Positions 46,550 to 60,211 of a stretch of 64,000 bases of DNA are shown here, in pieces. The translations under genes and the position numbers were made by a program. Numbering within the stretch: the first letter of the stretch is position 1; every line of letters starts with the position of its first letter. Under the pieces are notes generated by a model. That model was given only the letters and a program-made list of their open reading frames with translations, was not told where the DNA came from and ran no database searches. Source of the stretch: Tipula vernalis (Eukaryota > Arthropoda > Insecta > Diptera > Tipulidae); NCBI GenBank assembly GCA_958295665.1, contig OY282558.1, forward strand, positions 460,510,995 to 460,574,994, given 5' to 3'.

Positions 46550-47520
46550 TATTTTCTAAAAACACAATTCAAAATTGAGCTACTCTTATGTCCTAAGGAT
46601 TATATTAAATTCTTCAGAGAAATATTAAAGGAAACCCTCAAAAATAATTAATAAAACGTTGTGTTGAATCTTTTTAAGGTACTATATATTGAGTAATACC
46701 ACATTAAATGATTTGAAATTTGGCTTAATCCACCGTTGATGGCTTTTTCCTATCAACCCACTTTCTCTTTAGGCTCGCTCACATTGGGAAGCTCCGCACT
46801 ATAAATTATGTCATTTTTGATGAAAACACTACTTAAAGTTGAGCTACTCTGAGTTACTAAGGATATTATTATAAGCACGTTCGTTTGTGGTGAATTAACT
46901 GAATTGATATTGAGTTTTATTCCGATAATTGAGTTAATAATCAGATAATTAAGCTACTGAAGTGAATTGGTCGTTCGTTTGCTACAATTCAGATAAATGT
47001 CAAATTGTTAAAAAGTAATTGGCTTGTGTTATAAAATAATTAAATTTTAAAGTCAATCGACCATTTTTTTGGATCAATTATTTTTGTGTGTCACATTACA
47101 TAATATCTCATCATACAAATAATGTCAAAAACCAACAAAAACAATTATCTGAATTACCTATCCAAGCAAAATTATTATTCAGATAAATCAGTAGCTCAAT
47201 ATTTTTAACTGAATTGAAGTATACCAAACGAATGGAGAAATCACTTCAGTTAAATCACCACAAACGAACGCACTATATACTGACTATCAACGGTTACCAG
47301 CAAAAGGCTCCGACGAAAGAGTCAAGAAAATAATTAAAATTCATCAAAAATGAGCAATTAATTAAACGTTTTGAATTTTTTTAAGGTACTGCTATATATA
47401 TTGAGCAATATTATATTTAATAATTGATTTGAAAATTTAGTTACAACGGTAACACTCCATCGACGGCTTTTTCTGTCAGCTCACTGCAAGCTGTTTACGC
47501 TTACATTCAATTTCGACTGT
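46550..47520. repeat. Tandemly duplicated segment, second copy split by an insertion
   Basis: Copy 1 (about 46550-46825) and copy 2 (about 46826-46877 plus 47271-47520) share, in order, ttgagctactct, actaaggat or ctaaggat, aacgtt(g)tg/ttgaat, tttttaaggtact, tatattgag(t/c)aat, gatttgaaa and gacggc/gatggctttttc. The unit is roughly 275-300 bp. The copies are clearly diverged. Confidence 0.65.
46878..47270. mobile_element. 393-bp inverted-repeat element (MITE)
   Basis: Left end cgttcgtttgtggtga (46878) and right end tcaccacaaacgaacg (to 47270) are exact complements. The arms continue imperfectly inward for over 100 bp, sharing ttaactgaa, gctactga, and cagataaat blocks. There is no coding capacity. 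It interrupts the second copy of the duplicated segment. No clear target-site duplication. Confidence 0.75.
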
Positions 47521-50500
47521 AAATTTAGATTCATATTTTTATTTATTTTATATTTATATTTCGCCGGAAACAATTTTCATCCGAGAGGCATTTCACACAT
47601 TTTCTTAATAATAGTAATTGAACATCAAGGCTGGTAGTAAAATTGTTGACTTTATTCTCCATTTCGTGCCAATTTAAAAATCGTCTCTTTCATAAATACT
47701 TTGCTTATCATTGATTTCAAATGCTGCTGGAAAACAATACTTCAATTGTGAATTGTACACCTGAAAGAAATTTTTGACGAAGTAGATTCTTTGTAAATCC
47801 TCATCGAAAGATGTACTATGTATTCCATTTTTAAGGATAAAGTCATGGGTACTGTGCTAATACAAATTAAATGTCTGCTTTTAATTATGTATCGTAAGTG
47901 AATTACGACTAAACTAAGACAGAAGAATAATTTTTAAAGCTGTTCAGTCCCATTATTCTCCTAAAAAATTGAGCAATATTTGCCCAATATTCTACTAAAA
48001 CTAAGCATAAGTTCGTTATTTGAGAGAATTTATCGATTATTTGCAATTTTATATATGTTGAATTAAACAAACATTGAGCAACGGTAAAGCTAAATAAAGG
48101 TCTCGAAATATTCTGCGAAGAAAAAAATGAGAATCAAATTGCCAAATAGTTTTAATAGAAGCCAAACATGGTCTTTCTCATAAATAATTAAACATTCAGA
48201 ATCTCTTTTAAGATCCAAAGTAACCTAAGAAAATTAAATTATTATTACGAAATTCAAACAGAGCAATGATGAAACTGTTTCCATATCGCACTCTTTTTTC
48301 CACTAGTGCGTTGTCTTTAGCTCATGTTCTCGTTATTTAGTAATACGTATTAATAAAACTGTGACGAAAAAACTAGTATTAATTCGATAACAGTTCGACG
48401 TGCCAACAATTCGACCGACGTGCCGGTTTCATATAATTTATGTTTTGGATATTTTCTGTGACTTACTTTTCGTTCTCCAACAAAAAAAAAAAAGAAAAAA
48501 AGTATTTGGCATTATGCCCGATAAAATAAAAAATAAATGTTCAATAATTTTCTTTTGTGAAAAATCGTTCACATTTTCTTTCTACCATTTACTTTATTGT
48601 GGTTTGTTGATCTATTTTAAATATCTCCCCTTTGATTTTTCGTTAATTTATATATGCTAATGTCAAGGTTACCGCTGTTTTGCAGTTGGTTGGCCCAATA
48701 TATAAAACAAAATTTGGGTAGATGCATAGCGCGAGACATTCAGATACATTTCTAAAATAAAAATATTCTTGACGCAAATTAATTTCGCTTTAAATTATTA
48801 ATTTTAATCACACCTAGCTCAGCATCATCAAGCAGAAAATTAATCAATTTTCTCCCCCCTCAATATTATATCAAAGTATTGGTGTAATTGTATTAGGTAG
48901 TAGACGAATGTGATGGGAATTTTTAATTTTAGAATTAGATTTATTGCGCGGATGTGTGATATATACGGAATTGAACAAATAATTATTTAATTTAATTTAT
49001 TTATTTAATCGATCTAATTAATTTGGGCTAAATGTTTAATTATTGTGTTGATTATATTGTTCGTTCTTACATCCATTTTATAACCCTCTTGGGACCATTT
49101 GATATTGATTCATTTTCATATATTGAGCTTTATTTAAAAAGGTAGCTTATTTACTCAAATAATTTTCTTAGTTAATTATACGATTAATAGACGGTTTTTA
49201 AGAGTTGGTTCTTTTAGTCAGATTTTAGGAACAATATAAATAAGGATTTTCAGTTGCTTACTTTCATATACATATGTGTATGTATGTACATAAGTATGTA
49301 CTATAAAAAATTGAAATTTTCTTTCCCGATGAATTTTGACACTTTACATTACATTTTTAAAAACAATTTGATTTATGTATTTCATAGAAAGATAAAAACA
49401 TATCGTTTTGGAATCTTTTTTCAACACCCACGCAACCCTATGGAATAAATAGGTTATCTACCTTCCAAAACAATTACGTACATACGTGTAACATGTTACA
49501 TCCATCACCATGTTTCATATAAACAAATTTAATATTTATAAGCGTTTTTTTTTTGTTTACCTAAAAAATGCCTATAGAACAAATCCATCCTGCAGTAGCA
49601 TGATGAATATAATATTCAACATAAGATCAATATCTTAAAAGTAAAAAAAAAGGAAATATAAATAGACGTGATGGCATTTGCTTATTTCCTTTCTATTTAT
49701 TAACTTGAACAATTTTTCATCCTTTTCCCTCGACAAGTTCTTTTTTCAATCAAATCCACATTTTTTTTTGGTTCCTTTCAATTATGTTTCCTTAGTAACT
49801 TCAATAAACAATATATGTATGTATGTATGAAATGTTTGTATATAAAGAAATTAAAGAAATTCAGTTGAGTTTTAGTACAAATATCAATTTATATTGGTTT
49901 CTAAACAATACACCCACACACAATAGACGAAACACAATGAAAGCAAATCTATTTTCAATTTTCTTAAGAGTATATGAAATTGTAGTACAAAAGAAAATGT
50001 ATTTGTGATAGAGAAAGATTGATTAGAAATGTTTGGGGAAAAATGATCAAAACAGCATATAAATAATAATGTATTATGGATGTTGGTGGTGCGAGTCATA
50101 TTCTAACCATCACACACTGTTTTGGTATTTTCATGAATTATTATGTCGAGAAATGAAAAATGTTGATATGTATCTGATATTTGGTCAGTTTTAACTATTT
50201 TTTAATCCAAAAGTTGTAAATAACCTTAAATTAACCATTCTGCAATCGTAAGATGAACTCGCTTATAAATCTTAAGCATTTTTAGTGGGCAATTCAAATT
50301 CACCAGAAATTCTTATCAGTTATGACGGCTGCCGGATTCTTCGGATAAATGATTTATTAGAGTAAAAGTCGACTTTTAGCAAGTGTTCTGAAAACTGAAA
50401 ACAAGGAGGTTTTTTTTGGGCAAAAGAAATTATTTATAGTCGAGTGCAACAAAGTGATTTGCCAACGTGATACATATTACTATTCATTTTTCGAATCACT

Positions 50501-53500
50501 TAGAGAATTAATTGAAAAAACAATTTTTTAAAGCCTAATTTTATTTCACTTGTACATTTTACTACATTTTACTTAGAAATACGGTTGTTTTTTTAATTAA
50601 TCGTAAAAATTGTATGGAAATTGCTCTTTTTTTTTGTATTGGCGATTAAGGTGATTTGGAAGTGAAAACCAGTTCTTTGCCGATACTTTGCGTGTGAAAA
50701 TCAATTTTTTATCGTGGGGTTGACTTGTGAAACAACATTATGTATAGTTTTGATTGGTACCATTTGTCTTGCACCTTTCCATAAATTCATAATGCCTTGC
50801 ATTTGATTGTTTTAATTATTAAATCGAATAAAAATGGGAGTTTCCAAAACCAAACTTCATTTTCAAGTTCAGAAATTGAAGATTTTTTCTATATCTTAGA
50901 AGTTGTCGCGGAGGAACAATTTCAAGCCGATGGGCCCGATTTGCTCTCAGTTTTGGGCTTAGATGATCTGTGAAGTTCTGCTCATCCAGATTCCTATTCT
51001 ATTTTTAGGATTTCTTATTAAGCAGTGTTCTCTTTGTATTACAAAGACTTTTAAGATTATGGTGCTTAGATAGCATTTAGTTCACGATTTTAGTTTTTTG
51101 AAATTATGTTAGATTATTAGCAATTTGCAGGAGTTTTTGGAAATTTTCTGATCTTTCGAAATTTTCTAAAGAATTCCCGATTGGTATACCCTCCGCTGTA
51201 ACATTTTCTATCTTAATGATTAGATGCCGGAATCGACCCTTACCGCGCTTCAACCGTCCTTTTAACTTGTTGGTGAACGTTGCAGGTGGTTCAGCCTAAT
51301 GAGCGATTTTACATAAAATTTTTGTGTCTGTCGAAGCATGTTTGCTCCAGTTTTGTTGATTTTTGAAAATGTTGGGCCATTTTCGTATTTCTTAACATTT
51401 TTCTGTCCGGTTTGAGCGATGTTTGCCAAAAGAACTGTTCTAAGAAATTGTTCTATGAAAATAAATATTCGGTTGTTTGTACTCTAAGAGCATTTCGATC
51501 AAAATGTTATTTTCTGAAAGCGCGCGAATGGAAAACACTCGAGCCGTTCAAACGTTCGTATTTACTGAGTTATACAACAAACAAATCATTTATTTAATTA
51601 TGGCCCACCATTTAGAATACACAAAAACTGTCCTGAAACCACCTAAACAAGAAATTGATATCTCAGTGGCATTGATATCTTTGTGGACCCGAAGCAATTT
51701 TAATGCAAATTAGCGTACATAATTCGTTTTTCCAAGCTACTTGGATTTACTTGATAAATTGAAAGAACCGATGAACCAAAGAAAAAGGAAAATAGTAAAT
51801 GCACCAAATAGACTTCAAATTTCATCAACCAAAGTATAAACTATTTTCGATTCATCGATTGGACAACCACATTGTGATTCTACTTTGGCGGATTCAAGTT
51901 CCAGCATCCAATAAATGTTCGATATTGCAAAAACCGGAGGAATTAAATTTTTTAATTTTATATTGTAGGTTTAGTAATTTTTTTTTTTTTCAGTAAATTC
52001 AAATCTTGCCGTTCTTTTTAGGTGCTTCAGATTCTTTTTTAATCCTGTTGCATGACGATCGAAATAGTCAGGAATGTTAAAAAGTAATGACGAGAAGCGA
52101 TTTTTATCGAATTAGCAATCTAGATCAGACTTTGTTGGTCTTTATTAAAAAACACATCACCTGGATTGTGAGGTATTTAGCAAATCTACCTTTAAAATAA
52201 AATACAAAATTATAATTCGTATATTAATAATCATTTAAGTGTTATTGATCGCTATACACGATTATTTCGGAAAACATATAATTTCAACATTTCAGTGCCA
52301 ACAATTTATAAACCCATTTGTTTACAAATCGCAAAATTCTGACAACCGCGCACAACACACAAACGAGTAGTAGTAATAATTAATTTGTAATTAAATATTA
52401 ATAAAGTTGGTGTACACGCGGGCTAAAAATAAAAACACAATTGGCTTAAGATAATTTTTCATTTTCACCTGACAGTTATCGCAGAGTACAGCACACAGTA
52501 TAATGATTACTCAATACTCACTCACATTTGTTGAATGCGAGTAATTAAATAAATTATCCGATAACATTTTTTTTTCGTTTTCATTTTCTTCTTGGAAAAC
52601 TGCCCGAATGGGTTTGTTTATTAATTTTTCAATATTTATTTACTCTGCTTTCAAACGAAAATCATTCATTATAATGATGATCATCATCACGATTTGATGA
52701 TAATGTGTGTAGCCTTTTGACAAATTTTTCTTTTTTTTTTAATTTTGTTATTCTGTGTAGAAAATCCTACTCAAAATTTTTTATGTTACGATGAATATGA
52801 AATACATAAGGTTGATAAGCGGATGTAGGTCAGTATAAATGTGTATTATAAATGATTGGTGAAAAAATACATTTGGCGCTCTGGAAAAAAATATTTTAAT
52901 TAAAAATTATTTTTTGAAGCGAAACCAATTAAAAGATAATTACTCGTTATTAAATTTCCATTAATTTTTTAATTTTTTATTTTAGTTCGTGCCAGCTCCG
53001 TAGGTATATAAAAATGGAAACGTGTTTTGGAAAATATGTAGTTAGTTTTAATTTACCGTATGACATTAGGAGAACGTAGAATTTTTTGTAGGAAAAGTTA
53101 TAGACAAATTTATCACATTCATTTATTTTTATTGGAAACATAACTCAACGATCTGGATAATATAGAAGTCTGCTAAAGGGTTGATGAACTTTATTTGGAA
53201 ATTTTTTCCGACATTCTCGCACAAGTGAATGAGTTCCTTGGCCTGTATTTAAAATTTATTTTCGATTTAAACATCGAATTTCAATCATGTTGAGGGTTTT
53301 TTGGTAAAATTTAAAATTGGATGTTGGTTTGAGGAAATTTGGAACTTGATCATAAAAAAATTCAACATTAAATGTCATTCACTCATTATTACCGTAATAA
53401 AAATTACCGACTTACTTTTTCAAAAAATTCTGATCCCACTTTTCCTAAAACAAAGCAAAACAAATTTCGATTAACTTAAATAATCAATTCACAATACATA

Positions 53501-54043
53501 CACTACAATAATATGTATCTAACAAGAAAATAAAATTTGATATCAAATGAAATTTCCAACTATCATAACAACAACAACACAATATCGAACTAATCAACCC
53601 CTTATACACAATATATTCGGGTTATAGTTACATGTATTTTTATAGTTTGCTAAAAAAAATAAAAAAGTAATACAAAATAGTATTTTTTGTAACGCTTTTT
53701 TATTTATTTATATTTCGGTATTAGAAACACACATGCACAACTATTTTATTTCGTTTTTTTTTTTTTGGGGGTAGCTAGGCTATACGAGTAAAGCATTATT
53801 CGTTTCGAGCTTTTTTGTAACATCATACGTTCATACGTAACACAAAAAAAAAAATCGAAATAGTACAAAGTATATTTGTAACAAGTTAGTTGGGTGGCCC
53901 CGAGCTCGGATGAGGTTTTAGGAAATTTAATAAATTTTGTGCGGTTAGGTTTTACATACAGTGAATATATATATATAAATATTGAAAATGATATAACATT
54001 TTATTTGTGTAGTTGTGTGCTGTTAACGTGTGTGTTTATTGTA
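47521..54043. other. Long AT-rich non-coding stretch
   Basis: No protein, RNA gene or classified repeat recognised in about 6.5 kb. Short TATG-like microsatellites near 49265 and 49815. ORFs at 51412-51713 have no motif. 53650-54043 precedes the candidate exon at 54044 and may include its promoter or 5' UTR. Confidence 0.5.
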
Positions 54044-54125
54044 ATGGATTGGGCTCGCGGTGCTGGTGATCGTGTCAAATGTCTACAAGCACAATTATTT
54101 CCTGTCTGTACTATATCTGATAAAG
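54044..54125 (+). CDS. Candidate alternative first coding exon (MDWARGAG..., phase 1)
   Basis: ATG at 54044-54046 opens 27 codons, beginning MDWARGAGDRVKCLQAQLFP and ending VCTISDK, plus one G. It then meets gttagtg, a good 5' splice site. The segment is far more G+C-rich than its surroundings and uses non-repetitive codons, which is unusual in this region. It ends in phase 1 with G like the candidate at 41590, fitting alternative promoters of one plus-strand gene. The frame is open upstream without a stop for about 50 codons but there has AT-rich composition, so the ATG is the sensible start. I do not recognise the family. Confidence 0.5.
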
Positions 54126-57100
54126 GTTAGTGTGCGCGTTCGGGTTCATTCACCAATCGTGCAATAAAAATGTTTTTATCAATCGTTTAATGTTTTGACA
54201 ATAAATGGCACAAAGTTTCGAAGTAGGTGTTTTGACGTGCGATATACATTTTGATGGATTCCAGATGGTTTTTATTATAAAAATTCGGTTAATTAAAAAA
54301 ATAAATATTTTTAGACACGATTTGATAAAAAACAACTTTTTATAAAAATTAGAATATTTGTATTTTGTGTTGCTGTTTAACCGAAAAAAAAAAATATTGA
54401 AAATTGCCAGGATTAATGGTACATTCATCGAATAATCATACACAAATATAATTTAACTATCGGATTAAAGATGGCATCTTTAGACGCCAAATCATTCCCT
54501 AATTTTAATGTTACTTGCAATAAATTTTTACTTAATGTTTCAAGAATTCCAATAGGTTTACCTTGCCAACATCAAATTTAAAGTTTGATCGATAGAAAAA
54601 ATTTCTCCTAATACAAAAAAAATGTGACAGCCATGTAAATGATTCTCGTCTATAAAAAATAAAAATTATTATTCGAATTGGCACCATTGTGTTTTAATGA
54701 TGGATGGAATTCATAATTCATAATTAATATTTGCTAAAAATAGATAAAAAAATTTAATTTATGCATGACTAATCTGCGTGATTGATCGGCAAAGGTCAAT
54801 TAACCACAAATTTTGAAGTATAGGATTTTATTATTAAAATAAGTTGAACCATAAGTATCTTTCATAAGGTTAAATAGGAAACAATTTTGAGATACGTCAC
54901 TTGTCTGATTTCTGCTTGGCGTTATTCTCCTCGCCGGTAGTATTATTCAGCTTGGTACACTGGCTACTCGGTTTGGTTTTCAGCGTGACGTAATAAAATG
55001 TTTTCATTATGCTAAATTTAAGACCAACTTCATATCCCGTATCGGCTGAAGATAAATGAAAAAAATTTTATGATTGGCTAAAAATTTCAATTAGTGAACA
55101 AAAACCGTTGCTCAATAATAAAACACCTTAATTTTCTAATTTCTAGACACCATGGCCCCTTAGAGGGAATAATGTCATTAATAATGATTGTATAGGAATC
55201 ACATTATTATCATTACTTTTCTTGATCAACTAACAAATAATGAGTAAACCATTGGTGTGTCGCGAGTGCGATTTAAGGTAAGTGTAAGTTTAGAAAGAGG
55301 AATTACGCTTAGTGGTATTTATTGATGAGCCAGAGGAAAATTGAAATCGATCCATAAAATCAAATACTAAAATACAATTAGCATTTCTGCTTAGACAAGC
55401 GGGATTATAAGCAGCTGCTAATATCACTAATTATTTTGTGTGGTAAGTAATTTTTTTTGCTACTGCCAATTGAGGAGTATACCCTTTATAATATAGTATA
55501 TTACAATTGGGTTATATTTGCTGCTTGTTCATTTTATTTCTATCCCCAATACCTCGTCATCGTATAACGAATAATGTTGTTCTCCAGTTCCCAGCAAAAT
55601 TTTGATTTAAACACTATTGAGAATTTTTGGCGAAGGCGTGTTTCGTTAAGCAAATATTCGTATTAAGTGAATTTAAAATCATATATTGTTAATTTTTTTA
55701 ATTAAATAATTTAGATCTAAATGGTTTCTACGTTCAACAAAAAAAATATGTTAGAAAAATTGGTTAGTTTTTGTGAGATGTGCGAGTTCTGGATCTCCAA
55801 TTGAAGAGTTTATCCAGAACAGGAGTATAACAAGCAATCTAGCTAAAATTTTGTGTGGATTTTTTTTTTTTTTTTTTGTTAAATGTTTTAATAATTTGGA
55901 TCTACCGTAACCCCAATATCTGTCACGAATATCATGGCAGTGCAGTTCATCTCCTTTATTTCATTACTTATTGGTGACCTTCGTCAAAATTTTTTACAAA
56001 CATTTTTTAATAGCCAACAAAAATTAAATAAAAATGAAGCAAAACTAAATTGAATTTATCAAATTTACGCACAAAACGCAAACAATCCATATTTTAGAAT
56101 ATTTTAAATGAAATCTAATTTATTCAGCACTTTATTCACGAAAACATGTGCTCGGCAAGTGCATTGCAGCAAATAAATATTCAGATATCAGTTACCTACA
56201 TTGAGGAATTACGACTAATTTGTCGCCCGTCTTGTCTTAAAATTAAATGATTTTTAAAGCCCAATTATAAAATAATCCAAATACAAAATGATCAAAGAAC
56301 TGGCGACAACCTCATCCTCTACGGCAGTGCTTCTCAAATTTGTTGATGATTTGTTGCCTCCGAAATACGAAAAATCAAATACAGACCTCCAAAAATGTTA
56401 TTTAATAATAGTGAATTTACTACTAAGCATTTTAGTCATTGATACCAGATACAAGATACCGTGTTCCGCCAATTTTAAAAAATGTTCTACCAACCCAAAA
56501 TATTCCTTCATCTTCAACCGATTTGAGGGATTAAAAAATTACTACTCAAAATGTATCTATAAGTAGAAATAAACCAACTATTGATGAATAAACTCAGCGA
56601 AGTATTTCTGAAAATTGTTAAATTTTGATTTTACAAACGATGCCTTCTTTTTTAGAACGACTTTTAATTAAACATTGCGGAATTAATTTGGATACGAAAT
56701 TCATTCAATTATGAATGAAATAATTCTAATGTCTCAAACATAAAAAGTTAACTTAAAAGATTCAAAACTCTGAAATTTCATTAAAAAAAAATCTAAAAGT
56801 ATCTAAAAACTTAAAATATAAATTGGCCTATTCTAACTAATTATTGATAACAAATAGATAAATTCCAGCAGCTTTCCTTTAATTGTGACATTTTGCAACG
56901 TTTTTAAATAAGTTTTGGGGATTGAAGAAGTTTTGACCGCATCTCGACCTAATTGCTAATATCAGTAAATGGCGCGTTTAACTCAATTTAAACACAAGTA
57001 TTAGCATTCAGATTTTGGGTGTTATTAATTCGGCCGATTAATTGTGTGTCATCCTTTGTAAAAGCCTTGTCCCAATAATAAAATAAAGAATATCAGAAGA

Positions 57101-57980
57101 CGAGTCGGTTGCGAATTTTAGGATTCGGTATCCAATTATAGAAATAGTCTGGGCACAGAGAATGGTCTTATAAACAATGTAAAATAAGAAAATTGGTCTT
57201 TTATAGATAAGAAATGCCAGCTTCTTCCTTATTTGGAATTCAGCAGTAAGTAACAACAAAGCAGTATCAGTAAATTGAATTTTATGTCGTGCACTAACCA
57301 TGACTAAATAATTTTATAGAATTGGAAAAGAATTCAATAAAACACCAAGTGTGACAGAATGAGAGATTAAAGTAATTTTCCTCAAATTTGGATAATAATC
57401 TTTTATAATTTAATAGATTTGATTGTATTTTTACGAATTTGATTTGACTTATATGTATCTAACAACGATAAACGTTGATCAATAATATTTTCTATGGTGC
57501 CGTCATTTATAAATTTACAGTTTATTAAACTTACATCTATAGTCGTACGTTGGATGTTCTACTTTAATTTAAAAACAAAACATAAAAATCCTCTATTCAA
57601 ACCGACGACGAGAACACAACATTCTTAATAAACATCTCCCCTCATTCAATAACATGATTATATACCAGATACCTGTTCCTTATACTTATATTCACAACAA
57701 TATCTACATATATCATTAAAATATATCCCACATCTTTAGAGCAATAGAGCACAAGAAAAATTCGAAAAACGAAAATTTTAACGAATTACTTACATACATA
57801 CAGTGCAGAGTAGATGGTAACAAAAAGAAAAATGTTAAAAGGAAAAAAAAAAAATTTGAAAAATTATTTTCACCAAAGAAACTTTTCTTCGAACGGGAGA
57901 TAATGTGTAAGGGTTATAAAATAAAAAATTTCCTAAAAATAAAAGGAAACTAAATAATTTTCCTTTTACAAATTCAAATA
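54126..57980. other. AT-rich non-coding sequence, putative intron
   Basis: No coding or repeat feature recognised apart from homopolymers (for example T-run near 55860). Confidence 0.5.
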
Positions 57981-58040
57981 GATATACACACACAAACACA
58001 CACATTATGTATGTATGTATGTATATATACATAATATACA
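57981..58040. repeat. CA and TATG microsatellites
   Basis: acacacacaaacacacaca-type run followed by tatgtatgtatgtatgta and a short TA run. Confidence 0.8.
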
Positions 58041-58205
58041 AAAAACAAGATAAAACTTTTGATTAAATTAATTTTCAAGTTCTGGAAAAAATGAATACGA
58101 GAGGCGACGTTACAGCATCATAGGAAAAAAGCAATTTTATCTAAAAGCTTTCAACTCATTATTTTGTTGTTGTCGTTTCTAATTCATAAACTTTCAACAA
58201 TGAAA

Positions 58206-58245
58206 TTATTATTATAGTTATTACTATTATTATTATTATTATAAA
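58206..58245. repeat. ATT microsatellite
   Basis: Imperfect tandem att/tat triplets. Confidence 0.8.
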
Positions 58246-59600
58246 TTTCCTTTTTTGGTGCGGAAATGATAGTAAAAAGATAAAATTTTATATGTCCGCC
58301 CACAAGTAACAGTAGCTCAATCAATATTTGGATATACAGATTTTTGGATATATAGCTCTAATGCAGAACTGGTTAACCTAAATATGCGAGAATTTTGCGA
58401 TCGGAAAAGTTTTTGAACAAGTTGCTCAATTCAATGTTTGGCAAACCACTTCTATCATAACCATTTTAAATAAAATCACTATTCAGATAAATGTTGGTCA
58501 CAATTGTTTCGTTGAATTTGAATTGAACCTACATGTATAATATACTATAGGTACATGTTTTATTGGATAATCCGGATAGTTCCCGTGTTGCTCAATTTAT
58601 TAAATAGAATAACTTCTGATCTCTTACAAATCATAATTTATTGCGGCCCAGAACTTGATACAGGTTAAATAGAGCTGCTGCTCTACTAGTAGTAACACAA
58701 ACACAAAATTAATAATAGTAAAGTTTATCTTTTTAACTAAAATTAATTTTCCTGTTTTCTCTATGTGGTTTTATTTTATGTTTATGTAAAATGTTGTATT
58801 TGACTTCAGGCAATGGATTTTCTATTTAAACGTAGTACAAATGAAGCATATATTCATAATATTGGGTTGTAATATAGCCAAGCACACAAAACACCCACAG
58901 AGTAGTTAAAGGTGATTTATGTTTAATGGAGTGGAAATGAGTTTTGTGTGTGCGTCTGAAGAGATGTGGATATGATATATGGATAAATTTCTGATTGCTT
59001 GGAGCTTTTGAGATAATGTATTACTCTGGTCGACTGATTATATTTCGCAGAAGCTAGGTATGTATATGTAGGATGGAATAAATATACCTACTGAATTAAT
59101 AAAAGGTTTTGTGGGAAAGAATTAATCTTGTACATATATGTATAGATCTAAAGAGAAGGAAAAGGAGGAATATGAATGACTGTATTTAGAATTTCCATTT
59201 TTAGAAATTTAAAATTAAAATTGGGCGTTTCTGAAATTTTACAACTTAAGCTTACGCGGTTTAAATCGTGGTTTTAACGGAAGTCAATCTGGTAAATTGG
59301 TTTAAAAACCTTGTTCAGCTCCTCGGTTTAAAACAGTAAAGGAAATAACTACCCCGTTGTTTTGTAGGATTACACCAGGCGCATGCACTACAGAAACCGT
59401 GATAATTAACCTTCCTTGAGGTTCACATGTTGTGAAACCGATCAACAAAGCTGTTGTACGAGTAGTTTTTTGTTCTTAGATTGGTAGCACTCTAACAGAC
59501 ATCTGTGTAAAATTTCGTGTCAATATCTTTAATAGTTAATGAGACACGCTTGTTTACTTTCATCTAAAAAAGCAAAGAAGTTGCATCAAATTTTGCTTCA
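58246..59600. other. AT-rich non-coding sequence
   Basis: No gene. 59390-59600 is less AT-biased and probably includes the 5' end of the mariner remnant that follows. Confidence 0.45.
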
Positions 59601-60211
59601 AAAATGGAATTTCATTTGGACCAATACCCAGTATGCCCAGTATAGGGATTCCGTGCAATCGTTGAAGGGGTGAAACAACTGACCAAAACTGTAGTTTAGT
59701 TAATTCTGTTAAACTGTACAGAATTCCTATATAGAGCGAGTATAAGCTGCTTGGTATAAGTTAGACGATGAAAGTCCTTGCCGTCCTCCGACGTCTACAA
59801 GGATTTGGGCTCAAATATCGTCAATTGAGAATTAGAGATCTTATTGGCATCACATCAGGCAAATATTGTTTGGGTTAGAATTTTGGGTAGACAATTCTTG
59901 GTTTTTGCATCATGATAATGTGCCGTCTCACACTGCTTTGATTGTACGTGAAAATGTGGCCAAAAAATTATACCCATATCGTTCCATAACCACCCTTTTC
60001 CCCTGACTTCTGACCGAAACTCAAAAAACCGCTCAGGGGACATCTTTTTGAATCGATTGAAGAAATGTAAGCCGAATCGAAGAAGGTTTTGAAGACCATT
60101 TCGGAAATCGATTTTAACAACTGTTTGGAAGACTGGAAAAAACGTTGGCATAAGTGTATTCTATCCGAAGGGGATTACTTTGAAGCGGATGAAATAAATT
60201 TGAAAGAATAA
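59601..60211 (+). pseudogene. mariner transposase remnant, second subfamily
   Basis: Plus-strand, internally deleted transposase. About 59764-59820 encodes LDDESPCRPPTSTRIWAQIS, the N-terminal block DDeRpGRPsTS. The catalytic first Asp region is missing. 59885-59965 encodes VDNSWFLHHDNVPSHTALIV, the motif HHDNAPsHTa with the second catalytic Asp. The third Asp motif is lost in frame-broken sequence. 60055-60211 encodes EDWKKRWHKCILSEGDYFEA followed by DEINLKE and a stop, the normal C-terminus. The spelling of these blocks (W..HHDN, EDWKKRWHKCI.SEGDYFEgD) differs from the copy at 44.7 kb, so it belongs to a different mariner subfamily. Confidence 0.82.

Noticed and set aside
51412..51713. Two overlapping plus-strand ORFs in a less AT-rich patch
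   Set aside because: No match to a known family by eye, and no splice-site or transposon-end support.
53894..54043. Upstream extension of the 54044 frame to a GTG
   Set aside because: GTG is not a credible start in an insect gene, and the upstream part is AT-rich and low in complexity. The ATG at 54044 is preferred.
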